From Euptelea pleiosperma (Eukaryota; Streptophyta; Magnoliopsida; Ranunculales; Eupteleaceae), in the NCBI GenBank assembly GCA_035048495.1, contig CM068549.1, positions 16,091,103 through 16,155,102 of the forward strand: a stretch of 64,000 nucleotides of DNA, written 5' to 3'. Positions 1 through 9,799 of the stretch are shown piece by piece. Each line of letters begins with the position of its first letter. The stretch's first letter is position 1. The position numbers were made by a program, and so were the translations under genes. The notes below the pieces were generated by a model, which saw only the letters and a list, made by a program, of their open reading frames with translations, made no database searches and was not told where the DNA came from.

Positions 1-26
1 CAAAGACTCCAAACATCCATGGTTCA

Positions 27-260
27 TGGATAAAACTTTGATGACCGGGCCCTGTCATCAAGTAAGATGACAGGGCAGGAGATCTCGGCACGTGTATTTT
101 GTACGGCGGACCACCTCGGCCTCACCACATACGTACCCAGGTGAGTACTTGAGTGCTTTTTCCCAAAACTCACCTGTGTACGTGTGCGGTGAGACGGAGG
201 TTATCCGTCCGTACAAAATACACTTGCCGAGTTCTCCTGCCCTGTCATCGAAGTTTTTTT
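27..260. repeat. Foldback element, GAGTAAAACTT group (member 1)
   Basis: The two halves are inverted copies. The left arm reads from taaaactttgatgaccggg through agatctcggcacgtg to gtacggcggaccacctc. The right arm returns through gtccgtacaaaatacac, ccgagttctcctgccctg and tcatcgaagtttt. Flanks resemble a target-site duplication (ccatggttc before, ccatgggttc after). The interior is shared with the element at 51580-51810. No coding capacity is seen. The ends are degraded, so limits are good to a few bases. Confidence 0.7.
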
Positions 261-295
261 CCATGGGTTCAGTGGGCCCAAGGTCGGTCTAGTAT

Positions 296-500
296 GGACA
301 AATTTAGTAAGCAACCAATTCCATACTTTTAAGTATGCAAACATTGTATCCATCATTGAAGGCTCATTGAAAAACGTGTTTTTAATTTATAAATTTTTTT
401 GAAAAACATTGAAATAACACAGTTTTCAAGAGACATCCAACCGTTCTGACAATGTTTACATACTTTTAAGTATGTAAATGGTTGCATACTAAATTTGTCC
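296..500. repeat. 205-bp hairpin element with internal catacttttaagtatg arms
   Basis: Terminal inverted repeats start ggacaaatttagtaagcaac and end gttgcatactaaatttgtcc. Inside, catacttttaagtatg occurs in both arms next to caaacattgta / acaatgttt. The right end abuts a run of about 15 C (499-513). The element at 8182-8352 shares the inner arms but has different outer ends. Confidence 0.7.
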
Positions 501-513
501 CCCCCCCCCCCCC

Positions 514-932
514 AAAAGAGTGCCACCTGGAATTTTGGGAGGGGATTTGAAATAGGGTGACAGCAAACTCGGGCTCCGCCATTTGAAGGGTCCCACCAGG
601 AAGGTCTTGGAGAATGGAGAGTCGGAGACCACAGCTTCCTCGCTGTGTATATCGAGACATCTGAACTCTGAAGTTGATGATCATCCAACCGTGTCTTTTG
701 GACAAGAAGATGGTCTTGGCTGGGTTCCCTTTTAGTGGGATCCACCCCTCGTCTCGTTAACGTGGATGACAAGGCCGGGAGGACCGGCACGCCATCCTCC
801 CGCCCCGATCTGAGTAGTCTCCTGACTCTCCTCTTTAGGTCTTCTCTCTCGGATTAAACCTTCCATCAGTCTTTCCCAACCAGAGAGAAAGAACTTTTTG
901 GATTTTGTGATCTCTCTTTCGTCTTTACAGAA
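514..932. other. Unassigned sequence followed by probable RPL18A 5' leader
   Basis: Nothing recognisable is seen from 514 to about 790. From about 790 to 932 the sequence is pyrimidine-rich (tctcctctttaggtcttctc, ctctctttcgtctttacag) and leads straight into the ATG of the broken L18a gene. It is therefore probably the transcribed leader copied along with that fragment. Confidence 0.4.
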
Positions 933-1431
933 ATGACGACTTTCAGAGTGAGACTCTCTCTCTCTCTCTCTCTCTTTAATGTCATTTACACCTCATCTTG
1001 TATTTTAGGGTTTACTTTGCTATCTCCCAGATCAAACCTTTCCATTTTTTTTTCTGGTTCTGAGCAAATTCGAACTTCTCAGTTCTTTTCCAGTTCCACA
1101 AAATATGGTTACTCACAGTTTATGTTTTAACGAAGATTTCTATGTTTGTTTCTGAGATGTAGTTTCAGCAGTTCCAGGTGGTCCTCCCTTCCGAAACAAA
1201 CGAGCACCCAAATATTTACAGGACGAAACTCTGGGCCATGAACGAGGTTTGCGCCAAATCGAAGTTCTGGTAAGGAATTTAAATACTCGTGTATTTTTTT
1301 CGAAGTTTGGTTATGGGTTTTGTGGTTATATCATGGTTTGTTTGGGTATTTTTTGATCTGTACGTGGATATTTCTTGAGGAAGCTCAAGAAAGTCGAGAG
1401 GAGCAATGGTCAAGTGCTCGCTATCAATGAG
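933..1431 (+). pseudogene. RPL18A: 5' fragment of 60S ribosomal protein L18a gene (exons 1-3, introns kept)
   Basis: Three exon-like blocks read as the N-terminal part of the L18a (eL20) large-subunit protein. The first (933-947) gives MTTFR, followed by a GTGAGA donor and a CT microsatellite. The second (1169-1269) gives [26 protein letters not shown] and AKSKF. The third (about 1368-1431) gives YFLRKLKKVERSNGQVLAIN and ends at a GTCAGT donor. Compared with the L18a family as I recall it, about three residues after QVV are missing and several conserved positions have changed. The acceptor before the third block has lost its AG (gtacgtgg). The remaining exons, starting with the IFEKNP region, are not found downstream. 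Retained introns argue against a processed copy and for a DNA-level copy or transposon capture. A functional product is very unlikely. Confidence 0.8.
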
Positions 1432-1768
1432 GTCAGTATTTGTCCACCATTTTTTAATTTCTCGTTTTAATTGGTGCTGGAATTTTGATAGTTCAACTAG
1501 ATCTCGATCATGAATTGGATTTTATAATGCTTGGTGTTACTATGTCTCGATGTCTATTGATTTACTTGCGACAATGCGAATCTTTGGTAAATGAAAAAAA
1601 TTTGTTCTAAGAACTCTCATTTTTAAAAATTTGATGTTTGAGATTAGATTGTTCTCTCTTTTGGTTTGCCACTCTCAGTCGGCTCGTCGAAGCGTGGTTT
1701 TTTACAATTGTAATTAGAATTTCCAATACAGAGATAACGGCTTGGGTCATACCCTGTTATGTTACAGA

Positions 1769-1928
1769 CTAGTAGGTGCCCCGTGCCCATGGCACTCCCT
1801 GACAAAGCATTTGCCAAAATTGGGTGTGAGTGGTGGAGATCCACCGTCCATTTGGGGGATAAGATCTTGGCCATCCTTTATGAAGCCGGATAAGAGGGGG
1901 AGACAACTTCCCTGTTTTGTTATATAGA
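1769..1928 (-). mobile_element. Mini-Helitron (copy 1 of 3), non-autonomous
   Basis: Read on the minus strand it begins TCTATATAAC and ends with a short GTGCC/GGCAC hairpin followed by ggcacctactag (CTAG). It is inserted between A and T. These are Helitron hallmarks: 5' TC, 3' hairpin plus CTRR, and an A|T target without duplication. Close relatives lie at 8537-8671 (+) and 34744-34916 (-). It has no coding capacity and would depend on a RepHel supplied elsewhere. It lies 340 bp after the L18a fragment. Confidence 0.75.
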
Positions 1929-2349
1929 TACAGGTCAATTAACTGTTGTATTTTTTTTCAAATTCATTTTTCAGCTAAATGGTAAAAAACAGTTCAAAAT
2001 AATGGCTGTTATTTTTAAGTATGGCCATTGTTTCCATCATAAAGAGTACTGTCTGTAATCTGTATCCACATACAAGTGGTGTATATTCTTATCAATCAGG
2101 TCCATCCGATTGATGGGTCCCATGTAATAGATTTCCTAGGACAAAACTCGCTCACTGATAATCCTAACAATCAGAACGTTATACAAGATAATTTGGTTTG
2201 ATAAAATTTTGCAAAAATCTATTGGGTAGGGTATAATCCAAAATCAGGTCCATTGGAGAAATCTGAAATCCGACTGTTTGATACCTGGACCTATTTCCTT
2301 GCCGTTGATCATATGTTCTCGGAAAATTTTTTGACAAGTCAAAATCTGG
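1929..2349. other. Noncoding spacer
   Basis: AT-rich sequence with no reading frame I recognise. The stretch 2220-2345 (ttgggtagggtataatccaa, ccttgccgttgatcatatgttctc) recurs in diverged form near 22620-22740, so it is repetitive. Confidence 0.4.
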
Positions 2350-2665
2350 ATGAGTGGCCTTCTAAAAATGTCATGTAGTACATTTTTTTGGGCACACTGA
2401 CTGCATGGATGTTTAGCCCACTGTTGGTGGATATACACCAAAAATCATCCTGATTGATTATCTTTAGCCTTTAGATTTTAGCACGTTTTAAGGAGTGATT
2501 CTAGCTGTTGGATTCAAGCTTTTTTGGGGTATGAAATCCAGCAGCTAGAAATCATCAATCAAGCTGATTTTTGGTATGTAGAACCACCAAGGGGTGGGCT
2601 GAACATCTATGTGGTGGACCAAAAAGTGTGCTACGTGGCATTTTTCAGAGGGCACCTCTTCGAGA
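2350..2665. repeat. Foldback element (gtttagccca / tgggctgaaca type)
   Basis: The left arm contains ccttctaaaaatgtcat, gggcacactgactgcatgg and gtttagccca. The right arm contains tgggctgaacatctatg, ccaaaaagtgtgctacgtgg and catttttcagagggc. The interior has aaaatcatcctgattg opposed to aatcaagctgatttttgg. Diverged relatives are at about 7215-7470, 12370-12600, 23640-23870 and 33165-33390. Confidence 0.65.
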
Positions 2666-2865
2666 TTTTGATTCTATGAATCAAATTATTTTCATATGTT
2701 CTTGTACCTCTAGATTGAATTGTAAAGATACCCTACTGAGCCTCTAATGGGTCTTTTGGAGACATACCCCATTAAGATGTGGCCGAATGATCGAGCAGTC
2801 TGGATTAGGCCATGCTACAGTATGAAGGCAGGGGTCATCGTCTACACTGCTCCTGAAGAGCACCA

Positions 2866-2872
2866 TATATAA
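2866..2872 (+). promoter_or_regulatory. Probable TATA box of SDR gene 1
   Basis: TATATAA lies in the block gagcaccatatataatccat, about 150 bp before the start codon. The same block sits at the same relative place before SDR gene 2 (9642-9648). The surrounding 2745-3022 region is recognisably duplicated with gene 2, so the promoter was copied with the gene. Confidence 0.5.
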
Positions 2873-3022
2873 TCCATCAAAAGATAGATAAATAAACAAA
2901 AAAAAAAAAACACAAAAAAAGGCTGAAAAGATGTTCTACTCAACTATAAAGATTTCCATTCAAAAGCAACCATAATTTTATAAGTTCAACAGGTCCACTT
3001 TACAAGCTATATAAACTCAGGT

Positions 3023-5097
3023 ATGGATTCACCAAGTCCTCCCAAAAGCAGCAAAATGGGTGTCAACACCAAATCAACAACAGATAGGTAAGGTGTTACT
3101 GCCATGTACTACATATATTTCCTCTTCATATGAAACCAAGTTATCGTAAAGGCTGAGTGTGTTGTTATGGTGTTGTAGGTATGCAGTGGTTACAGGTGCA
3201 AACAAGGGTATCGGGCTCGAAATCGTTCGACAGCTGGCGTTTGAAGGTGTAACGGTCGTGTCAACAGCTAGAGATGAGAAGAGAGGGATTGATGCGTCGT
3301 CGTCCCTGATCAACTCAGGGTTGACGAATGTAGTTTTCCACCAGCTTGATGTTCGAGATGAGGCTAGTGTTGAGTCGTTAGCCAGATTTGTTCAAACTCA
3401 GTTTGGAAGACTGGATATCTTGGTAAAATGCTCTATTGTTTTCTTTCTTTATGTTTTTGAAAAGCATGATATTTTTTGATAAGCCATAAACATGATTTTG
3501 TTGATAATTATGGCCATGCATGTATGTATGTGTGCACATCCATTGTACAGATGTAGATGGGTGGGAATTTAGCATTACTCCTCTGTACTTTAAATTAGGG
3601 TCACTCCCTTGACTGTCAGTCAACGTTATTGACTAACACCCAAATGCAATGAGTGTATCAATCCCTCCTTATAGTTGATCTATTTCATATGAAAAACTTA
3701 AGTCCAAGTGATTGAAACTAGATACCTTAAAAAAAATAAGAACCTAGAAAATGCAGAAAATTAAAAAGGCAATAATCTCAAATAACAGATCATGAGACTG
3801 AAATTTCATAAAAATCGGCATTCCGAGTCAACGGCGTAGATGGGTTGTTGATACACTCGTTATATTTGTGTGTTACGCAAAAACGTTGAATGACAGTCGA
3901 GGGGTATGGAGTGATTTTGCTAATTGAATTGATTTTCCCCAGGTGGTGCTAAAATGCCGATGAGTTTGTGTACATTCATACATACCTGTAGATGTGTGCA
4001 ATATGGATGGATGGATTGATTGTACAGTGGCAGACAGTTGCTTTGTCTATTGGTAATCGTGGATCCAAATCTTCCAGCAAAGAAGAATAGTTGAGCTATA
4101 ATGACCTAATCCATACTCAGCACTATCTCATCAAAGGCATCGAACTTTCAATGTACCAGACAGTATTTCATGTATCTATTTATGCATGTATTGTTTGTAT
4201 GTATGTTGCATGTTACATTGTAATTTGTAGGTCACAAACATACCTTTTTCTTCCTAGATATGTCTACGGGATGTTAATGAGTTCATTGATCATCTTGTAT
4301 AGGTAAACAATGCTGGAGCATCTGGAGTCATAGTTGATGAAGAAGGTCTGAAGGCCATGAACATTGATCCTGTATCTTGGGTAAGTTGGTAACATGTAAA
4401 CCATGATTTTATACAACCGCAAGCGGTATAAACATGATTAAGCTATTGTAATTGACGCAGCTTTCTGGCAAGGCCACAAACTTGGTGCAAGGAGTGATTC
4501 GACAAAATTATGAGAAGGCAGAGGAATGCATCGACACGAACTACTACGGCTGCAAAAGGGTGACAGAAGCTCTTTTGCCTCTTCTACAGCACTCTACATC
4601 AGGAGCAAGGATTGTAAATGTGTCTTCTCTTAGATCAGAGCTCAAGGTAGCTAGCTTAGAATGCAAACTGAACATTGTGTGCATAGAAATGTCACAATAA
4701 TATTTGTCTTCATATGCAGAGGATTCCCAGTGAACAGACGAGAAATGAATTGGGGGACCTAGGCATCCTCACAGAAGAGAAAGTGGACAGGTTACTCCAA
4801 AGATTCCTACATGATTTTAAGCAAGGGAAGCTTGAAGACAACGGATGGTCCCTAAAGCTGCCTGCTTATAGCATCTCCAAAGCCACGCTTAACGCCTACA
4901 CTAGAGTTCTTGCCAAGAGGTACCCAGACATGTACATAAACTGTGTCCATCCTGGCTACGTCAATACCGATATAAATTGGCATACAGGGACAATGACTGT
5001 CGAAGAGGGAGCTAGAGGTCCTGTTATGTTGGCTTTGCTACCTAATGGGGGGCCCTCAGGGCACTATTTTGATCAGACAGAAATGGCGGAGTTTTGA
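3023..5097 (+). CDS. Short-chain dehydrogenase/reductase, salutaridine-reductase / neomenthol-dehydrogenase-like (SDR gene 1)
   Basis: Five exons: 3023-3087, 3179-3422, 4303-4380, 4461-4646 and 4720-5097. All have GT..AG borders and matching phases, giving 316 residues, normal for this monomeric plant SDR class. The NADP(H)-binding motif TGANKGIG is at about residues 27-34. NNAG is at about 105-108, the catalytic Ser lies in IVNVSS (about 180-185), and the active-site Tyr and Lys are Y241 and K245 in YSISK. The family uses NADPH to reduce ketones, often of terpenoids or alkaloids, in the cytosol. The substrate cannot be read from sequence. The start was chosen because exon 1 gives an upstream Met in frame and is conserved in the tandem copy. 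A second Met at codon 12 is possible. No break is seen. The neighbour is its paralogue 6.8 kb downstream in the same orientation. Confidence 0.93.
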
Positions 5098-5444
5098 CTA
5101 GCTTTCTAGAATAGCAACTACTTAATGTTCTATTTTATTTAGGCATGGTGTACGCTTGAAATAACATCATCTGCTTTGTGATTCGGGTGCTTAACACCTT
5201 GAATCACAACTGAACCTTCTTACCCCTTCAACTGTAATTCGTAAAGCTTTTTGGAGCTGTCTTTTAAAATTTTTTAGCATGTTTTCTTTTAAAAATGGTG
5301 TACGATCACACCATCGACAGGGTTACTATGACTTGGTGTTCCTCCCTTAGAAATTCCTCACCTCGCGGTGGAAACCTTAGGAGTTGGTGTTCAGGTTCAA
5401 GGTGGTGTTACTATGGTCCCTGAGAGCCAGATGATCGCATGACT
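5098..5444. other. 3' flank of SDR gene 1
   Basis: The blocks gggtgcttaacacctt and gtaaagcttt recur after SDR gene 2 (about 11890-11955), so the tandem duplication includes the 3' flank. A clear polyadenylation signal could not be singled out. The rest is noncoding. Confidence 0.5.
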
Positions 5445-5645
5445 AGTGATTTATAAGTGTTGCATCTTTGTACCTCAAATACTGCTCAAATTCCCACAGT
5501 TGAGATCAGCCCATGAAAATAAGTCCAATCCAAAGCCTATAAATCACTAATCATGCAGATTTTTGGTTTGTAGGTCCACCATGGGATAGGACAAACATCC
5601 ACGGTCAGAGTCCTGTAACAGTGTGCCATGTGGCTTATATTGTGT
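5445..5645. repeat. Partial member of the abundant palindromic core family
   Basis: Contains the family landmarks cccacagttgagatcagccc, cctataaatcactaatc, gatttttggtttgtagg, tccaccatgggatagg and gtgccatgtggcttatattg. Only one and a half arms remain. Confidence 0.6.
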
Positions 5646-5703
5646 CCTTGTCATTTTATCTATCATTTTAGATCTGTCAACGGAGCCCGACCCCTATTTC
5701 AAA

Positions 5704-6200
5704 CTATCTATACTATTATAAAGCAACAACCGGTAGTGCCACCCACCCATGTGACACAATCAAAGGCCTCTCTACTTCCAAAGGTAAAACCCTCATTAAA
5801 TGCCTCTGTTCTAAGGGCAAAATCTGGGTTGGAGTACACCCAGCACAGTTAAGGATATCCAGCACGTCCACATCGGGACGATAGTATAAGCCACATCACA
5901 TAGTCTTAGGTACCACTGACCGCATGGATGTTTGTCCATCCCTAGGCGGACCTATATAAGCCTTTTTAGTGATTTCAAACCTTAGATCTGAATACTCATA
6001 TAATACTCAAAATCTATGATTAAAAATCAACCTGTGAAAACGACTCCAATCAAATTCTTAAAAATTATTAATAGGCTATTTTTTGCATGTAGGTCCATCT
6101 AGGGATGGGCCAAATATCGATACGGTGAGTGATCTCTACGAGGGTGCTACGTGTAAGGTGCTGTCACATGTAAGGTGCACGTGCATCGTATGTGGCGTTC
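5704..6200. repeat. Repeat with Helitron-like 5' end joined to palindromic-core sequence
   Basis: Starts A|TCTATACTATTATAAAGC, a form typical of Helitron 5' ends, then runs into core-family sequence (gaccgcatggatgtttgtcc ... ggtccatctagggatgggcc). Two relatives with the same tactattataaag start lie at about 12885-13330 and 13331-13640. A Helitron 3' end could not be assigned, so the class is tentative. Confidence 0.45.
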
Positions 6201-7185
6201 CCTAATAAAATTGGATGACATTTTTTTCCCATTCAAAATTTGAATTATATTCCATTTTTCTCCTGTTTTTGTCATGTGCCATACAATCCGTTATAATGGA
6301 AAAAATGGTAACACTCCCAATCCGTTTTACCGTTATAACGGCCCCTTTCTTGCACATATTTTTGTCCCGTTATCATGGCGTGGCATTTTCTTAAAAATAT
6401 TTTTAAATTTTGAAATTTGAGATTTTTGAAAACAATGCTGCCAAGGTATATGTCATACAGTGACGCGGCATCTCGATAATATGCCAAGTATCTTGTGTAT
6501 CTACTTGCGGACATCCCAAGAAAAATCAAGATGTTTTTTTTTGTTTCCACAGCACCAAGGCATCAGATTCCATCGAGATTCTTTTAGCCCACCTTTTTAA
6601 ATGGAAGAGTTTTCGCGTACTAATCCTCACTCCCTCTCCTCTTCAACGTCACTTCACATGTGGCAAGAGGGGGCAACAAGCAACTAGCTGGATCAGCTGG
6701 AGCAACCTCACCTCGCTTCACGTGGTAAGTTACTCAACACCAGCGTTTCAATACACGAATCGGACGTCCCGTAACGGCCGTTCTACGGGGGAGGTCCGAA
6801 TCCATTATAAAGGCTGTTATTTTCGTTATAACGGCCGTTATTTTTAAGATTAAATTTGTAACATTATATGACATCATGCTCTGCTCAACCACAAACAATC
6901 TCACTGATCCGCTTTAAAAACACTGCCCGAGCATCCTAGTGTCTAGGTCCAAGTTCATCCGCCCCCTCCTTAATTCTGTGAAGCCAAGGTTCTTACACGT
7001 GGCAATTGAAGGATGTGCTATACATGATATGATATGGGTGTGACGCGAACAAGATGCTGTCCACATGGCCAATCATGATGGTTGTTGATGAGATGGACAT
7101 AAGGATAGTATCCACATCAGCATCCCATTTGACAGAGCATGAAGTCAGCCGTGACAGCCAAAAAGCTACCTTCACCTTCCTTGCA
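6201..7185. other. Noncoding, with scattered ccgttataacgg-type repeats
   Basis: 6280-6380 and 6765-6850 contain ccgttataatgg, taccgttataacggcc and gttataacggccgttatt. This repeat also occurs inside the PUP introns and near 22240-22370. No gene is recognised in this stretch. Confidence 0.5.
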
Positions 7186-7645
7186 GGGCCGGCTCTACCT
7201 TAAGGCTAAGGCCCCTTGGAGAGAGAAGGCTCCCAACCTAGGTCCCACTAACCACATGGATTTTTAGCCCACCCCTTGTTGGCTATACAAACCAAAAATC
7301 AACCTCTGTAGTCATAGATTTTAGTAATTTTTAGGACATGATTCTAGCCGTTGGATTTAAGAGTATTTTTTGGATAGTAAATCTAATGGCTAAAAATCAT
7401 CAATCAAGCTGATTTTGTGTGTTTATCCACCAATAGGTGGGCTGAACATCCATGCAGTTATTGGGCTAAAAAATTGATCTATGTAGGCCCATGTGGATAG
7501 TTCCTTTGTCTACATCATGCTTGTGCTTTTTCCACTATGTATTGCAATTATTGAGTATTACTTTATAAGATAAAAAAAAGTCCATGAAAAACTGTCCCTA
7601 CTTTGGATTAAAAAATTTCTTATGGTCAAACATACGCCGGCCCTA
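7186..7645. repeat. Foldback element with ggccggct / gccggccc ends
   Basis: Begins gcagggccggctctacc and closes tacgccggccctat. The interior is a member of the gtttagccca foldback family (7215-7470), with agccgttggattt and aatggctaaaaatcatc as opposing arms. No target-site duplication is clear. Confidence 0.5.
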
Positions 7646-8181
7646 TTTTAAAGAAATATTATTTGGGGGACCCAATAGACTTCAGTCCTTGTCAAGACTC
7701 TGAGATATGGTTTTCACACGTGTCAGCTGAGGTGGAAAAAAGGTCTACTGGTTGGACCACCTCAACCCCTTTCCACATGTCAAGTTTTAGACTTTTAGGG
7801 CATCGACTCGTCAACATTTAGTAAAACGAGAAAGGTTTTTTTTTTTCACTTTTTTTATAATTTAAAAAATTTAAGGGCGGGAAGTCGTAACGGTAATACA
7901 TAGTAGGGCACGGGTATGATGTGGATAATAGTGTTGTCCACGTACCAATCCAGGCTTTGCCACATCTTTGTCCCATATGGCAAGAAAATCCAGTCTTAAA
8001 ACAGGTATAAGTCTGTGGTGACACTTGGCTCCCATTCACCTTACAATATCAACTTTTTAAATGATCAAATATCTTATTTATTTTATAACGCCTCGAGGGG
8101 TTGGTGAGATGGCCAAGACTCACCAAGACCACGCCTCAGGAAGTCGAGGTCGTATCTCATCTTTGGGGCCACCCCCATGAT
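7646..8181. other. Noncoding, with a repeat shared with PUP introns
   Basis: 7675-8040 holds agacttcagtcctt, cagctgaggtgg and tggaccacctcaacc. Related blocks are at about 14990-15370 (PUP intron), 35560-35620 and 41640-41930. This points to another dispersed element whose limits were not resolved. Nothing coding is seen. Confidence 0.4.
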
Positions 8182-8352
8182 CTAGTCTGCAAAAGTATGC
8201 AAACATTGTGAGTACTCTTAGATGTCCCTTGAAAAATGTGTTATTTCATTATTTTTTAAAAACTATTTTATAAATAACGTATTTTTCAATGAGCATTCCA
8301 TGGTGGATACAATGTTTGCATACTTTTAAGCCAACAAACGTATGCAGACTAG
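8182..8352. repeat. 171-bp hairpin element, relative of 296-500
   Basis: Perfect 10-bp ends ctagtctgca / tgcagactag. The inner arms gtatgcaaacattgt and acaatgtttgcatac match those of the element at 296-500. Confidence 0.7.
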
Positions 8353-8536
8353 ATAGGTCATGTGGGACAGGGGACTGCACGTGCCCCAAGGGACTAGTTG
8401 GGTGCTCTTATGGGCTCGGAAACCCTGGTACAAAAAAATATATCTTAATTATAATAGAAGATCGCAATCTGAGGTAGGTGTACCACTCCCATTAAAGCTA
8501 TCGAGAAATGGGACACCATGTCATGTCATACAAATA

Positions 8537-8671
8537 TCTATATAATAAGGGAGCTCAGTTGTCTCCCCTTCTTATTGGCTTCAATAAAGAAGGATCTCAG
8601 CCGCTTACTCCCAATTTTAATTTTGACAAACGCTTTGTCAGGGAGTGCCGTGGGCACGGGCCACCCACTAG
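8537..8671 (+). mobile_element. Mini-Helitron (copy 2 of 3)
   Basis: Starts TCTATATAATAAGG after an A. Ends with hairpin gtgccgtgggcac and then gggccacccactag, followed by T. At 135 bp this is the shortest and best-preserved copy, with no coding capacity. Confidence 0.78.
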
Positions 8672-8993
8672 TAATAAACAATAGAGTCATTTCAATGGTT
8701 TATTTTTAACCGTGGATTTTGAGAATTATTTGAGGTACTCAGATTCGAAGGTTATAAATCACTAATCAAGCTGTGTTTTGGTATGTAGGTCTATGCAGGG
8801 ACAAGACAAACATCCATTTGATCAATAGGCTCTAAGAGTGTGCCGTGGCTCACACTTTCGTCCACCATCAACGTTGGACCTCCGTCATCTAAGTTTTGCC
8901 TTTGCTAAAAGTGCATTCCTTAACCAAATTTTAGTCATTTCTATAGTTTAACTTTTTTCAATGAAGGTGAATGTCTTGTGAAGCCTGTGTACC

Positions 8994-9120
8994 GAGTAAA
9001 ACTTGCCTGACCGCCCTTGGTCTGGTAGCTACCTAACGATAGGTGCAGTTCTCGGCACATGGATTTCGTAGGGCGCAAAAAGCGTGGAGCTACCAGACCA
9101 AGGGTGACCAGGTAAGTTTT
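8994..9120. repeat. Foldback element, GAGTAAAACTT group (small member)
   Basis: The left end gagtaaaacttgcctgacc is followed by gcccttggtctggtagct. The right arm reads agctaccagaccaagggtg then accaggtaagtttt. It is 127 bp with a short loop. No target-site duplication is clear on the right side. Confidence 0.65.
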
Positions 9121-9641
9121 GGGCGTGCCCCAAGGCCCCCATCCCAGATTTTTGCTTTAAACTAGTACAGAATCTATAGATTTTCAAAGTAGAGGGGCCC
9201 CGGCCCCTTCCTCATGACTCCGCTGCTGGCCACGACTCACGAGAGCCCTCTGCATGTGACTGCATCAAAAAAAAAATTCCGCATTGACCACTGGATTCAA
9301 GAGATCCTGGGTCTACGAGGCAACAACTGCATTGAATAAAATGGTTGTTTCCTCGTGAACGTTGGATCTCTTGAATCCAACGGGGTCAATAGCCTCAACC
9401 GTACAAATTTTTGTCCGGTTAGTCCACTCGGCCAGATTTTGACTTATCAAAACAACCTTCCTCACGTAAAACTAGATCGAAATGTAAAGATTCCTACTCA
9501 GGCTTGGCTTTAACTAATGGGTCTTTCAGAGACTCAGCCCCCATCAAGAGGTGGGCCCAGTCTCCCAGTGATCAAGCAGTCCAGTCGTTAAGACAGTATG
9601 AAAGCAGGGAGCACCATCTACACTGCTTCTGAAGAGCACCA

Positions 9642-9648
9642 TATATAA
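9642..9648 (+). promoter_or_regulatory. Probable TATA box of SDR gene 2
   Basis: TATATAA in the same conserved block as before SDR gene 1, about 155 bp upstream of the ATG. Confidence 0.5.
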
Positions 9649-9799
9649 TCCATCAAAAGAGAAAATACATAAAAAAAAAAAAAAAGTCTGAAAAACTGTT
9701 CTACCACTACCCAGTACCCACCCATAAATAAATAAATATAAAGATTTCAATTCAAAACAACAAACAGGCCCCACTTAAAGAAGCTATATGAACGCAGCT

